This document shows positions 1 to 9,411 of a stretch of 64,000 nucleotides of DNA, one piece after another. The stretch spans positions 1-64,000 of the forward strand of contig JAIESC010000007.1 in assembly GCA_019746355.1 (NCBI GenBank), given 5' to 3'. The first letter of the stretch is position 1. Every line of letters begins with the position of its first letter. The position numbers were made by a program, and so were the translations under genes. The notes under the pieces are model-generated. The model was not told where the DNA came from. It searched no databases and saw nothing but the letters and a program-made list of their open reading frames with translations. The stretch is from Xanthobacteraceae bacterium (GTDB lineage: Bacteria > Pseudomonadota > Alphaproteobacteria > Rhizobiales > Xanthobacteraceae).

Positions 1-253
1 CCGTTCGCCGTCGCGTGCGGGCTTATACGGAGGCGGGGCAGGGGCGTCAAATGGCCTCTACCCCGGGTTGGCAACCGTCATGATTTGCTCCAAATATCAG
101 TGAGATGGCCCCGTCCCGCCGGGGGCCCAGCGTTTACCTTTGCCGTCTCTTGAACCGCATACCGACAGGCCTTTTCTCCGTGACCTTTGCCCTGACCGTC
201 TCCATCCTTGGCCGCCTCGCCTTGCCTGAGCCCACCGCGACACGGGGATTTTG

Positions 254-1693
254 ATGGCCGAGCAGCTGACCCCCGATCTGTGCGTCATCGGCGCGGGCGC
301 GGCCGGCACCTCGGCTGCAAAGGCAGCCGCGGCCCTCGGCGTGCCCGTGGTGCTGATCGAGAAGGGCCGGATGGGCGGCTCGCACCTGAATACCGCCGAC
401 GTTCCGTCGAAGGCGATGATCGCGGCAGGCTTGCGGGCCGAGGCGTTCCGGGCGAGCGAGGCGTTCGGCGTCAAGGCCGCGAAGCCCGGCGTCGAGTTCG
501 ACCAGATGAATGACCACGTCCACCGCGCCATCGACACGCTCGCGGCAAACGACTCGAAGGAGCGCTTCACAGGCCTCCGTGTGCGGGTCATCGAGGGCGA
601 GGCGCGCTTTCTCGACGGCCGCACGGTCGCAGTGGGGCCTGAGGAAGACATCAAGTTCGAGGTCCGCGCGCGCCGCTTTGTCATCGCCACCGGCTCGAAG
701 CCTGCGGTGCCCGCGATCTCCGGCATGGACCAGTGCCCCTACTACACCAACGAGACCATCTTCGATGCGCGCGAACGGCCGAAGCACCTGATCGTGCTCG
801 GCGCGGGCTCGAGCGGGCTTGAGCTCGCGCAGGCGTTCCGCCGCCTCGGCTCGGAGGTGACGGTGCTGGAGATTGCGCCGCAGCCGCTCGCCAAGGAGGA
901 CCCGGAATGCGTCGCGGTCGTGCTCGATGCGCTGGCGCGCGAGGGCGTGACCATCCGCAGCCACGTGAAGGTCGAGCGGGTGCGCACGCTGCGCCAGCGG
1001 GTCGAGGTTGTGCTCGCCGGCGCGACGGAAGAGACCATCCAGGGCACCGAGCTCCTGGTCGCGACCGGCCGGCAGCCGAACATCGAAGGCCTTGATCTCG
1101 CCGCCGCGCGCGTCAAGCACGACGAAACCGGCATCACCGTCAACAAGCGCTTCGGCACCAGCAACCGCCGCATCTACGCGATCGGCGATGTGACCGGCCT
1201 GTCACAGTCGACCCACGCCGCCGAGCATCAGGCGGCGCTCCTGATCAAGCACCTGATGTTCCGTCTGCCGGTCACCCTGCGCGCCGACGAAATTCCGCGC
1301 GTCACCTTCACCGAGCCGGAGCTCGCCCATGTCGGCCTCGACGAGAAGGACGCGCGGGAGCAGTTCGGCCCGGTCCGGCTGCTGCGCTGGCCCTACTATG
1401 ACAACGACCGCGCCCAGGCCGGGCGCGAAATCCGCGGCCATATCAAGGTGGTGACCGACACCAAGGGGCTGATCCTGGGCGTGACCATCGTCGGGCCCGC
1501 GGCGAGCGAGCAGATCAGCACCTGGACGCTCGCCATCAGCCACGGCCTCAATATTCGTGCTTTTGCCGAACTCGTGGTGCCCTATCCGACCTATACTGAG
1601 GTGGGAAAGCGGGCCGCCATGTCCTTCTTCGCGCCCAATTTATCGACTTCATGGCTGCGGCGCTTTCTGAACGTGCTACGGCGTCTGGGATAG
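254..1693 (+). CDS. Cysteine-less pyridine nucleotide-disulfide oxidoreductase family protein
   Basis: 479 residues with the two-dinucleotide-fold layout of dihydrolipoamide dehydrogenase and mercuric reductase. The FAD-binding GAGAAG is at residues 13-18, a second Rossmann motif (VLGAGSSGLELA) near residue 180, the FAD-binding YAIGDVTG near 310, and a dimerisation domain at the C-terminus. The family's redox motif GGxCxNxxCxPSK is here GGSHLNTADVPSK (residues 41-53), so both active-site cysteines are absent, and the C-terminal HPT motif is replaced by PYPTYTE. It probably still binds FAD and NAD(P)H but cannot be a standard lipoamide or mercury reductase. I chose ATG 254 over the in-frame TTG at 251. 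The histidine kinase starts 16 bp downstream and may be cotranscribed. Bases 1-253 hold no supported gene. Confidence 0.85.
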   Translation: MAEQLTPDLCVIGAGAAGTSAAKAAAALGVPVVLIEKGRMGGSHLNTADVPSKAMIAAGLRAEAFRASEAFGVKAAKPGVEFDQMNDHVHRAIDTLAANDSKERFTGLRVRVIEGEARFLDGRTVAVGPEEDIKFEVRARRFVIATGSKPAVPAISGMDQCPYYTNETIFDARERPKHLIVLGAGSSGLELAQAFRRLGSEVTVLEIAPQPLAKEDPECVAVVLDALAREGVTIRSHVKVERVRTLRQRVEVVLAGATEETIQGTELLVATGRQPNIEGLDLAAARVKHDETGITVNKRFGTSNRRIYAIGDVTGLSQSTHAAEHQAALLIKHLMFRLPVTLRADEIPRVTFTEPELAHVGLDEKDAREQFGPVRLLRWPYYDNDRAQAGREIRGHIKVVTDTKGLILGVTIVGPAASEQISTWTLAISHGLNIRAFAELVVPYPTYTEVGKRAAMSFFAPNLSTSWLRRFLNVLRRLG

Positions 1694-1709
1694 ACGGGCT
1701 TTTGGTCCG

Positions 1710-3194
1710 ATGACGCAGGACGACACAGCAGCGACGGCAACACCTGATCCGGCGCCCTCCGGGCCCGCTTCGGCGCGGCTTGGCCTGTCGGGCAAGCTCC
1801 TGATGCTCACGATCCTGTTCGTGATGCTCGCCCAGGTGCTGATCTATGTGCCGCTGATCGCCAACTTCCGCCTGAACTGGCTGAACGACCGCCTGGCCGC
1901 CGCCCACACGGCGGCGCTGGTGCTCGATGCAGCGCCGAGCGGCATGGTGCCGGATACGCTGGCGCGGCAGATCCTCAACAGCGTCGGCGCCCGCGCAGTC
2001 GCCATGAAGATGGGCACTCAACGCCGCCTGCTCGCGGTGTCCGACATGCCGCCGGAGGTCAGCCACGAGATCGACATGCGCGACGTGTCCTGGCGCCGCG
2101 CCATCGTCGACGCCTTCGACACGTTGCTGTGCAGCGACGGCGACGCGGTGCGCGTGGTCGGCCCCGCGCCGATGGGCGGCGATTTCCTCGAGATCATTCT
2201 CGACGAGGCCCCGCTGCGGGCCGCGATGCTGCGCTTCTCGACCAACATACTGCTGATCTCGCTTTTGATCTCCGGCATCACCGCGGCGCTGGTCTACCTC
2301 GCGCTGCACTATCTCCTGGTGCGGCCGATGCGGCGCGTCACCGCCAACATCATGGCGTACCGCGCCGACCCGGAAAATCCGGCGCGCGTGATCGGCACGT
2401 CCGGCCGGCGCGACGAGATCGGGCTTGCCGAGCGCGAGCTCGCCTCGATGCAGTCGGAGCTCGCCTCGCTGCTGCAGCAGAAGAGCAGGCTTGCCGCGCT
2501 CGGGCTCGCGGTGTCGAAGATCAACCACGATCTGCGGAACCTGCTCACCTCCGCGCAGCTGTTCTCCGAGGGCCTGGCCCATCTGCCGGACCCGCGCGTG
2601 CAGCGCTTTGCACCCAAGCTGATGCGTGCGCTGGAGCGCGCCATCGCGTTCTGCGAGTCGACGCTGTCCTACGGTCGCGCCCAGGAGCCGCCGCCGGATC
2701 GGCGGTCCGTCGAGCTCGAGCCGATCGTCGAGGAGGTGCGCGACACGCTGCAGCTCGCGGATACCCGCATCGGCTGGATCACCGCGATCGAGCGCGGCCT
2801 GATCGTCGATGCCGACGCCGACCAGCTTCTTCGCGTCATCCTCAACCTGTCGCGCAACGCCGTGCAGGCGCTGGAGACCCGGGCGCCGAACGATCCGGCG
2901 CGCGACCAGGTGCGGATCACCGGCCGCCGCGAGGGCGCCGTGGTTGTGATCGAGGTCTCCGACACCGGGCCGGGTTTCCCGGACAAGGCCAAGGCCCGCC
3001 TGTTCCAGCCGTTCCAGAGCTCGGCGCGCTCGGGCGGCACGGGCCTCGGCCTCGTCATTGCCGGGGAGCTCGTGCGCGCCCACGGCGGCGAGATTACCCT
3101 CGTTGAAGGCACCATCGGCGCGACCTTCCGGCTCACCATCCCCGACCGCCCGGTGGATATCGAAGCCCACCGCCCGGCGCGGGCCAGGGCCTGA
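1710..3194 (+). CDS. Membrane-bound sensor histidine kinase
   Basis: 494 residues. A short cytoplasmic N-terminus leads to a membrane segment near residues 28-50, a periplasmic sensor stretch of about 140 residues, a second membrane segment near 190-210, a HAMP-like linker with coiled coil, and a dimerisation helix. The probable phospho-acceptor His is in KINHDLRNLL near residue 273. The ATPase domain shows an N-box (NLSRNAVQAL), a G1 box (DTGPGF) and a G2 box (GGTGLGLVI). It should autophosphorylate in response to a periplasmic or membrane signal. No response regulator lies beside it, so the partner is elsewhere. The close spacing to the preceding oxidoreductase suggests one transcript. Confidence 0.88.
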   Translation: MTQDDTAATATPDPAPSGPASARLGLSGKLLMLTILFVMLAQVLIYVPLIANFRLNWLNDRLAAAHTAALVLDAAPSGMVPDTLARQILNSVGARAVAMKMGTQRRLLAVSDMPPEVSHEIDMRDVSWRRAIVDAFDTLLCSDGDAVRVVGPAPMGGDFLEIILDEAPLRAAMLRFSTNILLISLLISGITAALVYLALHYLLVRPMRRVTANIMAYRADPENPARVIGTSGRRDEIGLAERELASMQSELASLLQQKSRLAALGLAVSKINHDLRNLLTSAQLFSEGLAHLPDPRVQRFAPKLMRALERAIAFCESTLSYGRAQEPPPDRRSVELEPIVEEVRDTLQLADTRIGWITAIERGLIVDADADQLLRVILNLSRNAVQALETRAPNDPARDQVRITGRREGAVVVIEVSDTGPGFPDKAKARLFQPFQSSARSGGTGLGLVIAGELVRAHGGEITLVEGTIGATFRLTIPDRPVDIEAHRPARARA

Positions 3195-3248
3195 CACATG
3201 GTCCGGCCAACGCGCATTTCAGTTGGATTGCGCCGGCCCAACCGCGTG

Positions 3249-3270
3249 ATGGCCGGGAGAAGCCGGCCAT
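3249..3270 (+). terminator. Inverted repeat downstream of the histidine kinase
   Basis: An 8-bp perfect stem (ATGGCCGG / CCGGCCAT) with a 6-base loop begins about 55 bases after the kinase stop codon. It is not followed by a T-run, so it may be a weak intrinsic terminator or only a structured spacer in GC-rich DNA. Confidence 0.3.
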
Positions 3271-3429
3271 AACGGCTGCGATGTCGAACGAGCGGAAAAT
3301 GCGGCCGATTTCGCCGGCCCCATGCCCGCGGCCGGCGTTCTCCGGCCCGCCCTTGCCAATACGGAATGAAATCGCTAGCTCTAGCCGCGTTTCGCGCCTA
3401 GGCCCGGAACGTCCCTCGCGGAACGGCAA

Positions 3430-3506
3430 GCGCCCGTAGCTCAGCTGGATAGAGCACCAGACTACGAATCTGGGGGTCAGGAGTTCGAATCTCTTCGGGC
3501 GCGCCA
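3430..3506 (+). tRNA. tRNA-Arg (anticodon ACG), CCA encoded
   Basis: A full cloverleaf is visible. The 7-bp acceptor stem GCGCCCG/CGGGCGC occupies 3430-3436 and 3496-3502. The D-arm contains AGCTCAGCTGGAT, and the anticodon stem CCAGA/TCTGG encloses CTACGAA with anticodon ACG. The T-arm has GTTCGAAT. G is the discriminator and CCA (3504-3506) is encoded. The 3' half is overlapped in antisense by the end of a serine-recombinase remnant, as expected of a tRNA used as an integration site. Confidence 0.97.
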
Positions 3507-3899
3507 CTCGCGAACAAAACTGCGAACCCTGGGTCGCGGCGCGCCGCCCGCCATCATTGCAGTCTCCAAAAGTTCCGCGCTTCCGACAATGCGGATCTGG
3601 TTGTCGTCGACTTCCACCCGCTCGACGACTGATCCGATATAGGCCTTCCGGAACGGGACATCGCCGCTCATCACGTTGCCCCGCATGATCGTTGTGAAGC
3701 GATCAAGGGCAGGATCGGCAAGAATCGGCCGAGCGGCGGTGGCCTTGGCCTGCTCCAGCGCCGCCAGCGCCCCATCCCGGTCGGCCTTGTGCCGCTCGAC
3801 TTCGAGCTTCAGAATTGGATCATCGAGATCGGCGATACCGTTGGCAATGGCCGCAAACCAGCGCACCCGATCACGCATGCGCTCGATGAGGCCCCGCAT
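3477..3899 (-). pseudogene. Serine site-specific recombinase, C-terminal remnant
   Basis: The recognisable part starts at the Met whose codon begins at 3899 and runs to a stop inside the tRNA. It matches the C-terminal part of large serine recombinases: a helical stretch with IADLDDPILKLEV, then AYIGSVVERVEVDDNQIRIVGS, then a basic tail. The last residues (RARRDSNS) come from tRNA antisense sequence. The catalytic serine domain and DNA-binding domain are missing; reading upstream gives unrelated sequence before the ligase gene. I infer a decayed integrase left at the tRNA-Arg end after an island integrated. It cannot catalyse recombination as it stands. Confidence 0.75.
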
Positions 3900-4103
3900 G
3901 GTTCCTGATGCGGTCCTTTCTGCCTGGTTGTTGTGAATTCTCACACAACTCAGTGTGCGGGCTTGGCAAAACGTCAGATGGGGCGTCGCGATTTGGTCAA
4001 GTCGCCAGGTGCGGCGCCGCATCGAAGGTAGGTATGGATTTGCGCCTGATTTCGAGGCGGCGTTTCATCACCAGGACCGCAGGCGGCTGAGCTTCATCGA
4101 ACG

Positions 4104-5609
4104 CTAATGTTGCGCTGCTGCGTCGGCCTTGCGCGTAGCGGGTTTCGGTGGCGCTCCGGCCTGCTGCGCGGCAAGTTCCTTCAAACGCCCGCGATCGATC
4201 TTGCCGTTCGGCGTCCGCGGTATGGCATCGACGCCGAGGAAGAACTTCGGCACGAAGCCGGGTGGCAAAGACTGGCGCAGGTGCTCCCGTAGCCCTGCCT
4301 CGTCCGCCGCGCTGCGCCATACCACCGCGCTGCCGAGCACCTGAACGCCGCTGGGGCCCAGTGCGGCGAACGCGGCCGCATCTTGGACCGCGGCAAAGGA
4401 CGTCAGCACACTCTCAACGCGTTCGGGATGCACTTTGTCGCCGCCCAGGTTGATCAGCGTCTGCTCGCGTCCGAGAAGGACCAGCATGCCGTTCGGCGTG
4501 ACAACCCCGAGGTCACCGGGATAGAAGCAGCGGTCGCGGAAGTGCTGCTGCGTCGCCTCCGTGTCGCCGATGTATCCATCGACGACGCAGTCGCTGCGAA
4601 TGCGCACGCGTCCCTCTCTTCCGGCCGGCAACTTTTCATCGGATTGATCGACGATTTCGACGGCGACACCCGGGGCGACGTAGCCCACTGCGCCCTGTAC
4701 CCTGGCGAGGGCAGCCGCGGGTCCTGCCGCCGCAACGCCGGCCTCGGTCGATCCATAGGAAGACACGACATTTGCGCCAAGCCGCGCGCGGACGCGCTCC
4801 GACAACGTCGGCGTCAGCAGGCTGCCGGTCGAGACGATGACCTCAAAGCTGCGGCCGAGCGAGGGGTTTTGCTCGAACAGCTCCGTCATTTGCGCGAGCG
4901 ATTGCGGCGAAGCGACCATGCCCTGCACGCTGTATGCAGACAGCGCGTCGAGCGTATCGATCGATCTGCCGCCGCGCATGAATAGCGTGCCGCCCCTCGA
5001 CAGCACATAGATGAAGAACGTCAGGCCGATTCCGGTCGACAAGCCGACGTCCATGAAAACGCGGGAGCAATCCGGAAATCGGTTTCCGTAAGCCGCCTGC
5101 AGGCGATAGACCCGCGTCAACACGTGCCTGTTGGCCCGCATGATCGCCTTTGGGTAACCGGTCGATCCTGACGTCAGGATGATGCGGCAGGGGTCGTCCG
5201 CGGTGGCAACGGGTTGTCCCGTGTCCGGCAACGGTGAGCCATCGCCGGTGGTCCAGCTCTGATCGACCTTGATGGCGCGAACGCCGCCGTCGGCGGGATA
5301 CGATTCATCCACCAGCGCGGCGTCGACGGTCAGCTCCTTGGGCAGGTTCTGCTCGCGCGAGGACAGCGTGACGATGCCGGCCTTGGTCAGGCCGAGGATC
5401 ATGACGCTGTGAAGGATCGGATCGCGCAGGAAGAGCGCGATGACGTTGCCGCGGACGAGCCCGTTGGCGTGCGCATGCCGACCGACATTGTGAATGAACC
5501 GCTCCAGTTGGCGGTAGCTCACCTGATTGAACAAGCTGTTGGGTGCGCAGAGCGCCAACGCCAAGGGCTGGCATTTGCACTGAAACAATATGGGATCGAC
5601 GATGTTCAT
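4104..5609 (-). CDS. AMP-dependent (adenylate-forming) ligase / acyl-CoA synthetase-like
   Basis: 501 residues of the class I adenylate-forming superfamily, which activates a carboxylate with ATP. Core motifs are present in order: ILTSGSTGYPKAIM (phosphate loop), YGSTEAG, RCFYPGDLG, LINLGGDKVHPERVE, and TPNGKID with the C-terminal catalytic Lys. There is no carrier or thioesterase domain. The start at 5609 is preceded by a strong purine-rich ribosome site (GGGGAGGGGG); the longer start at 5636 has none. It is divergent from the type I exporter that follows, sharing the short intergenic promoter region. Since that locus encodes a HlyC-like lysine acyltransferase, a role in supplying an activated acyl group is plausible but inferred. 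The substrate cannot be told from sequence. Confidence 0.85.
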   Translation of the reverse strand: MNIVDPILFQCKCQPLALALCAPNSLFNQVSYRQLERFIHNVGRHAHANGLVRGNVIALFLRDPILHSVMILGLTKAGIVTLSSREQNLPKELTVDAALVDESYPADGGVRAIKVDQSWTTGDGSPLPDTGQPVATADDPCRIILTSGSTGYPKAIMRANRHVLTRVYRLQAAYGNRFPDCSRVFMDVGLSTGIGLTFFIYVLSRGGTLFMRGGRSIDTLDALSAYSVQGMVASPQSLAQMTELFEQNPSLGRSFEVIVSTGSLLTPTLSERVRARLGANVVSSYGSTEAGVAAAGPAAALARVQGAVGYVAPGVAVEIVDQSDEKLPAGREGRVRIRSDCVVDGYIGDTEATQQHFRDRCFYPGDLGVVTPNGMLVLLGREQTLINLGGDKVHPERVESVLTSFAAVQDAAAFAALGPSGVQVLGSAVVWRSAADEAGLREHLRQSLPPGFVPKFFLGVDAIPRTPNGKIDRGRLKELAAQQAGAPPKPATRKADAAAQH

Positions 5610-5782
5610 GCCCCCTCCCCAATACGCAACAACCACGTCACTTTTCGGCCACTATAGCTCAACGTTGACGTGTGCAACCGAAAATATATATGTTCCTAGT
5701 GTCCTTCCGATGTCTCGGGAGGGCCGCGTCCTGGAAAAATCGTAAACAAAATGGCCGCGTTGCTGGGGCTCTGGGGCGGACA

Positions 5783-7921
5783 ATGCACGGGCCGGGCGTT
5801 CAAGGCGTCTCGCACACGGGTGTCGACGCACTCGTGCTGTTGCTGCGTTTCCACGAAGTCGCTGTCGATCCAGCGCAGATCAAACATCGGTTTGGGAATA
5901 CTTCGTTCGGCGTTCCGGAAATTCTGCTGTGCGCGAAGGAGCTCAAGCTCAAGGCGCGCACCATCAGCACCGATTGGGAGCGGCTGCAAAAGACGCCGCT
6001 GCCTGCGCTTGCGGAAGGCACTGATGGCGGCTTCTTCGTGCTCGGCAAGATCGTCGACGACAAGGCGCTGATCCAGGATCCCAGGGTTGGCCGCCCGCAG
6101 CTGATCAGCCGCGATGAATTCGTGGCGCGCTGGAGCGGACGCCTAGTCCTGATGACCCGCCGCGCGTCGCTGAGTGATTTGAAGCGACAATTCGATATCA
6201 CCTGGTTTCTCGGCGCGATTCACAAATACCGCTGGATCTTAGCTGAGGTCCTGGTCGCCTCGTTTTTCCTGCAGCTCTTCGCTCTCGCTGCCCCACTGTT
6301 CTTCCAGGTCGTGATCGACAAGGTGCTGGTGCATCGCGGTCTCACGACGCTCGATGTGCTGGTGATCGGCTTCGTTGCGGTTGCGATCTTCGAGACCGTT
6401 CTCGGCACGCTGCGGGCGTATGTGTTCGCCCACACCACCAACCGGATCGATGTCGAGCTTGGCGCAAGATTGTTCCGACACCTGATGGCGTTGCCGATCG
6501 CCTATTTCGAGGCGCGGCGGGCGGGCGATTCGGTTGCGCGCGTGCGCGAGCTCGAGAATATCCGCAACTTCCTGACAAGCTCCGCGCTGACCTTGATCAT
6601 CGACCTGTTCTTCACGATCGTGTTCCTTGCGGTCATGTACTACTACTCGCCGCTTCTTACTTGGATCGTGATCGGGTCGTTTCCCTTCTACATCGCGCTG
6701 TCGGCGGGCGTCACACCGTTGTTTCGCCGGCGCCTCGACGAGAAGTTCAATCGCGGCGCGGAGAACCAGGCGTTGGTGGAAAGCGTCTCCGGCGTCGAGA
6801 CGTTGAAGGCGATGGCGGTCGAGCCGCAGATGCAGCGGCGGTGGGAGGAGCAACTCGCCGGCTACGTGCGGGCGAGCTTTCAGGTGCTCTCGCTCGGCAA
6901 CTGGGCAAGCCAGACAGTCCAGCTGATCAGCAAGATCGTTACCGCGCTCACGCTTTATTTTGGTGCGTATCTGGTGATCGGCGGCAGTCTCACGGTCGGC
7001 GAACTGGTGGCCTTCAACATGCTTGCTGGCCGGGTGGCCCAGCCGATCCTGAGGTTGGCGCAGATTTGGCAGGACTTTCATCAGGCACGTCTTTCAGTGC
7101 AGCGGCTGGGCGACATCCTCAATGCCGTGCCCGAGCCGGCCTTTCGCCCGGGCCAGTCCGCGACGCCGGTGATCAAGGGCAGCGTGGAATTCGATCATGT
7201 GACGTTCCGCTACCGGCTCGACGGACCGGAGGTGCTTAAAGGTGTCAGCCTCAGCATTCCGCCAGGGCAGGTGGTCGGCATCGTCGGGCCGTCCGGCTCG
7301 GGCAAATCCACGCTCACCAAACTGGTGCAGCGGCTTTACGTGCCTGAGAGCGGGCGGGTTCTGATCGACGGGATCGACATCGCGATGGTCGACGTGGCCT
7401 GGCTGCGGCGTCAGGTCGGCGTGGTTCTGCAGGAGAACGTGCTGTTCAACCGCTCGGTGCGCGACAACATCGCGCTCGCCGATCCGTCGGTTCCGATCGA
7501 GCGCGTGATCGCCGCGGCGGAGCTTGCCGGCGCCCATGAGTTCATTCTGCAGATGCCGGAAGGATACGCCACGCTGATCGGCGAGCGGGGCAGCACGATT
7601 TCCGGCGGGCAGCGCCAGCGCATTGCCATCGCGCGGGCATTGATCGGCGACCCCCGTATCTTGATCTTCGACGAGGCGACGTCGGCGCTCGACTACGAGA
7701 GCGAACGGATCGTCCAGGACAATATGCGCAAGATCACCAAGGGCCGCACTGTCTTCGTCATCGCCCACCGCCTGTCGACCGTCCGCCAGGCGGACCGGAT
7801 CATCACGCTCGAGCGCGGCCGCGTCGTCGAGGACGGCAACCACGATCAGCTGATCGGCAGTGGCGGGCGCTACGCGACGCTGCATCGCATGCAGGCCGGC
7901 ATCCACGAGGTCGTCTCATGA
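5783..7921 (+). CDS. Type I secretion ABC transporter (HlyB-like, permease fused to ATPase)
   Basis: About 712 residues from ATG 5783, close to HlyB length; in-frame upstream starts exist at 5672 (GTG) and 5690 (ATG). The N-terminal ~125 residues form a C39 peptidase-like domain. The position of the catalytic Cys is occupied by HTGVDALVLLL, so it should bind cargo rather than cut it. A six-helix transmembrane domain follows. The ATPase has Walker A (GPSGSGKST), signature (SGGQRQRIAIARAL), Walker B (ILIFDEATSALD) and a switch His (IAHRLSTV). It exports an unfolded substrate through the inner membrane together with the HlyD adaptor that overlaps its stop by 4 bases. The giant RTX protein downstream is the likely cargo. 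No TolC partner is in the window. Confidence 0.95.
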   Translation: MHGPGVQGVSHTGVDALVLLLRFHEVAVDPAQIKHRFGNTSFGVPEILLCAKELKLKARTISTDWERLQKTPLPALAEGTDGGFFVLGKIVDDKALIQDPRVGRPQLISRDEFVARWSGRLVLMTRRASLSDLKRQFDITWFLGAIHKYRWILAEVLVASFFLQLFALAAPLFFQVVIDKVLVHRGLTTLDVLVIGFVAVAIFETVLGTLRAYVFAHTTNRIDVELGARLFRHLMALPIAYFEARRAGDSVARVRELENIRNFLTSSALTLIIDLFFTIVFLAVMYYYSPLLTWIVIGSFPFYIALSAGVTPLFRRRLDEKFNRGAENQALVESVSGVETLKAMAVEPQMQRRWEEQLAGYVRASFQVLSLGNWASQTVQLISKIVTALTLYFGAYLVIGGSLTVGELVAFNMLAGRVAQPILRLAQIWQDFHQARLSVQRLGDILNAVPEPAFRPGQSATPVIKGSVEFDHVTFRYRLDGPEVLKGVSLSIPPGQVVGIVGPSGSGKSTLTKLVQRLYVPESGRVLIDGIDIAMVDVAWLRRQVGVVLQENVLFNRSVRDNIALADPSVPIERVIAAAELAGAHEFILQMPEGYATLIGERGSTISGGQRQRIAIARALIGDPRILIFDEATSALDYESERIVQDNMRKITKGRTVFVIAHRLSTVRQADRIITLERGRVVEDGNHDQLIGSGGRYATLHRMQAGIHEVVS

Positions 7922-9381
7922 GCGCATCTCAGGCAGGCGCGACGAGATCCGTTGGCACCAATGTCGTGCCGATCGCGAAGGCGTCGCGGGCACGTGCGGC
8001 CGAGCTGGAATTCCTGCCCGCCGCCCTTGAGATCGTCGAAACGCCGGCCTCGCCGGTCGGTCGGGCGCTGGGCGCCGTGCTGATCGGCGTCTTTGTCGTT
8101 GGGTTGATCTGGGCGACCTTCGGCCACATCGACATCATCGCCACCGCGCAGGGCAAGATCGTGCCGGTCGGCCGGACCAAGGTGATCCAGCCGATCGAAA
8201 CCGGAATGGCGACGGCAATTCACGTGAGAGACGGGGATCAGGTCAAGGAAGGCCAGGTGCTGATCGAGTTCGACCAGACCTCCAGCACTGCCGAACGCAA
8301 CCGTATTCGCCTCGACCTTATGAAGGTCCGCCTCGACATTGCGCGTCTGACCGCACTGCGCACGAGCCTGGAGATGGGCAGTGGTCTCGCCAGCTTTGTT
8401 GCGCCGATGGGCGCGCCGCCCGGAGAGATCGCCCGCACGCAGGCGGCGATGACGGCGCAGTGGGAGCAGCAGGCGGCAAAGCTCGTCGGATTGGATCGGC
8501 AGATCGAGCAGAAGCGCGCCGAGGCTGAGCAGATCAACGCCATGATCGACAAATTGAAAGCCGGCCTGCCGATCCTCGAAGAGACGGCCGTCGTGCGCGA
8601 AAAGGCGATGGGCATCGGCTACGGCAACCGCATAACGCATCTGGAGGCGCAATTGCGGCTGACCGACCAGCGCAACGAAGTGATCGTGCAGGAACGCCGC
8701 GCGATCGAGTCGCTTGCCGCCCGTCAGGCGCTCGAAGCCCAACGCGAGCAGACGCGGGCTGAATATGTCCGGGCGGTGATGACCGAGCTCTCCGAGGTCG
8801 AGCCTAAGGCCGCGCAGTACGCGGAAGACCTGGTGAAGGCCGAGAAGCGTATGGAGGACCAGGTGCTGCGCGCGCCGATCGCCGGCACTGTGCAGCAGCT
8901 TGTTCTCTACACTATCGGCGGCGTGGTCACGCCCGCGCAGGCGCTGATGGTCATCGTGCCGGACGGCGGCGGGATCGAGGTCGAAGCCATGATCCAGAAC
9001 AAGGACATCGGCTTCGTGCACGACGGGGATCCGGCCGAGATCAAGATCGATACGTTCAATTTCACCCTGTATGGGTTGCTGCAAGGCAAAGTTTTGAATG
9101 TTTCACAGGATGCCGTCGTGCGCGACAAGCCGCCGGCACAAAGCATTACGGAAAAGCAAGGCAGCCAGTCAGCGCGCTCGAGCGAGCCGGCCGGCCAGGA
9201 GCTGCTTTACACCGCGCGCGTTTCTCTCGATCGCACGAGGATGCAGATCGACGACCGGCTGGTAAACCTCACGCCCGGCATGGCCGTGACGGTGGAGATC
9301 AAGACGGGACAGCGGCGCATCGTCGAGTTCTTGCTGTCGCCATTGCTGCGGTACAAGCAGGAAAGCCTGCGGGAACGATAA
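7918..9381 (+). CDS. HlyD-family periplasmic adaptor of type I secretion
   Basis: 487 residues. A cytoplasmic N-terminus of about 55 residues precedes one membrane anchor (GAVLIGVFVVGLIWATFG). A lipoyl half-motif then follows, with GKIVPVGRTKVIQPIETG. A long alpha-helical hairpin occupies about residues 120-300. The second lipoyl half (LRAPIAGTVQQLVLYTIGGVV) and a beta-barrel end in TPGMAVTVEIKTGQRRI. It bridges the ABC exporter to an outer-membrane channel. The ATGA overlap with the transporter gene indicates translational coupling. Confidence 0.95.
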   Translation: MSASQAGATRSVGTNVVPIAKASRARAAELEFLPAALEIVETPASPVGRALGAVLIGVFVVGLIWATFGHIDIIATAQGKIVPVGRTKVIQPIETGMATAIHVRDGDQVKEGQVLIEFDQTSSTAERNRIRLDLMKVRLDIARLTALRTSLEMGSGLASFVAPMGAPPGEIARTQAAMTAQWEQQAAKLVGLDRQIEQKRAEAEQINAMIDKLKAGLPILEETAVVREKAMGIGYGNRITHLEAQLRLTDQRNEVIVQERRAIESLAARQALEAQREQTRAEYVRAVMTELSEVEPKAAQYAEDLVKAEKRMEDQVLRAPIAGTVQQLVLYTIGGVVTPAQALMVIVPDGGGIEVEAMIQNKDIGFVHDGDPAEIKIDTFNFTLYGLLQGKVLNVSQDAVVRDKPPAQSITEKQGSQSARSSEPAGQELLYTARVSLDRTRMQIDDRLVNLTPGMAVTVEIKTGQRRIVEFLLSPLLRYKQESLRER

Positions 9382-9411
9382 CGACGTTGATCAATCGGCA
9401 GTGAGAACGTC

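Noticed and set aside
1548..3197. Long open frame antisense to the histidine kinase
   Set aside because: The plus-strand kinase has all family motifs; the antisense product is Arg/His/Gln-rich, a typical shadow in GC-rich DNA.
5672..5782. Longer N-terminus of the first ABC transporter from GTG 5672
   Set aside because: The added 37 residues match no part of the family, and the ATG 5783 form has normal HlyB length; kept only as an alternative.
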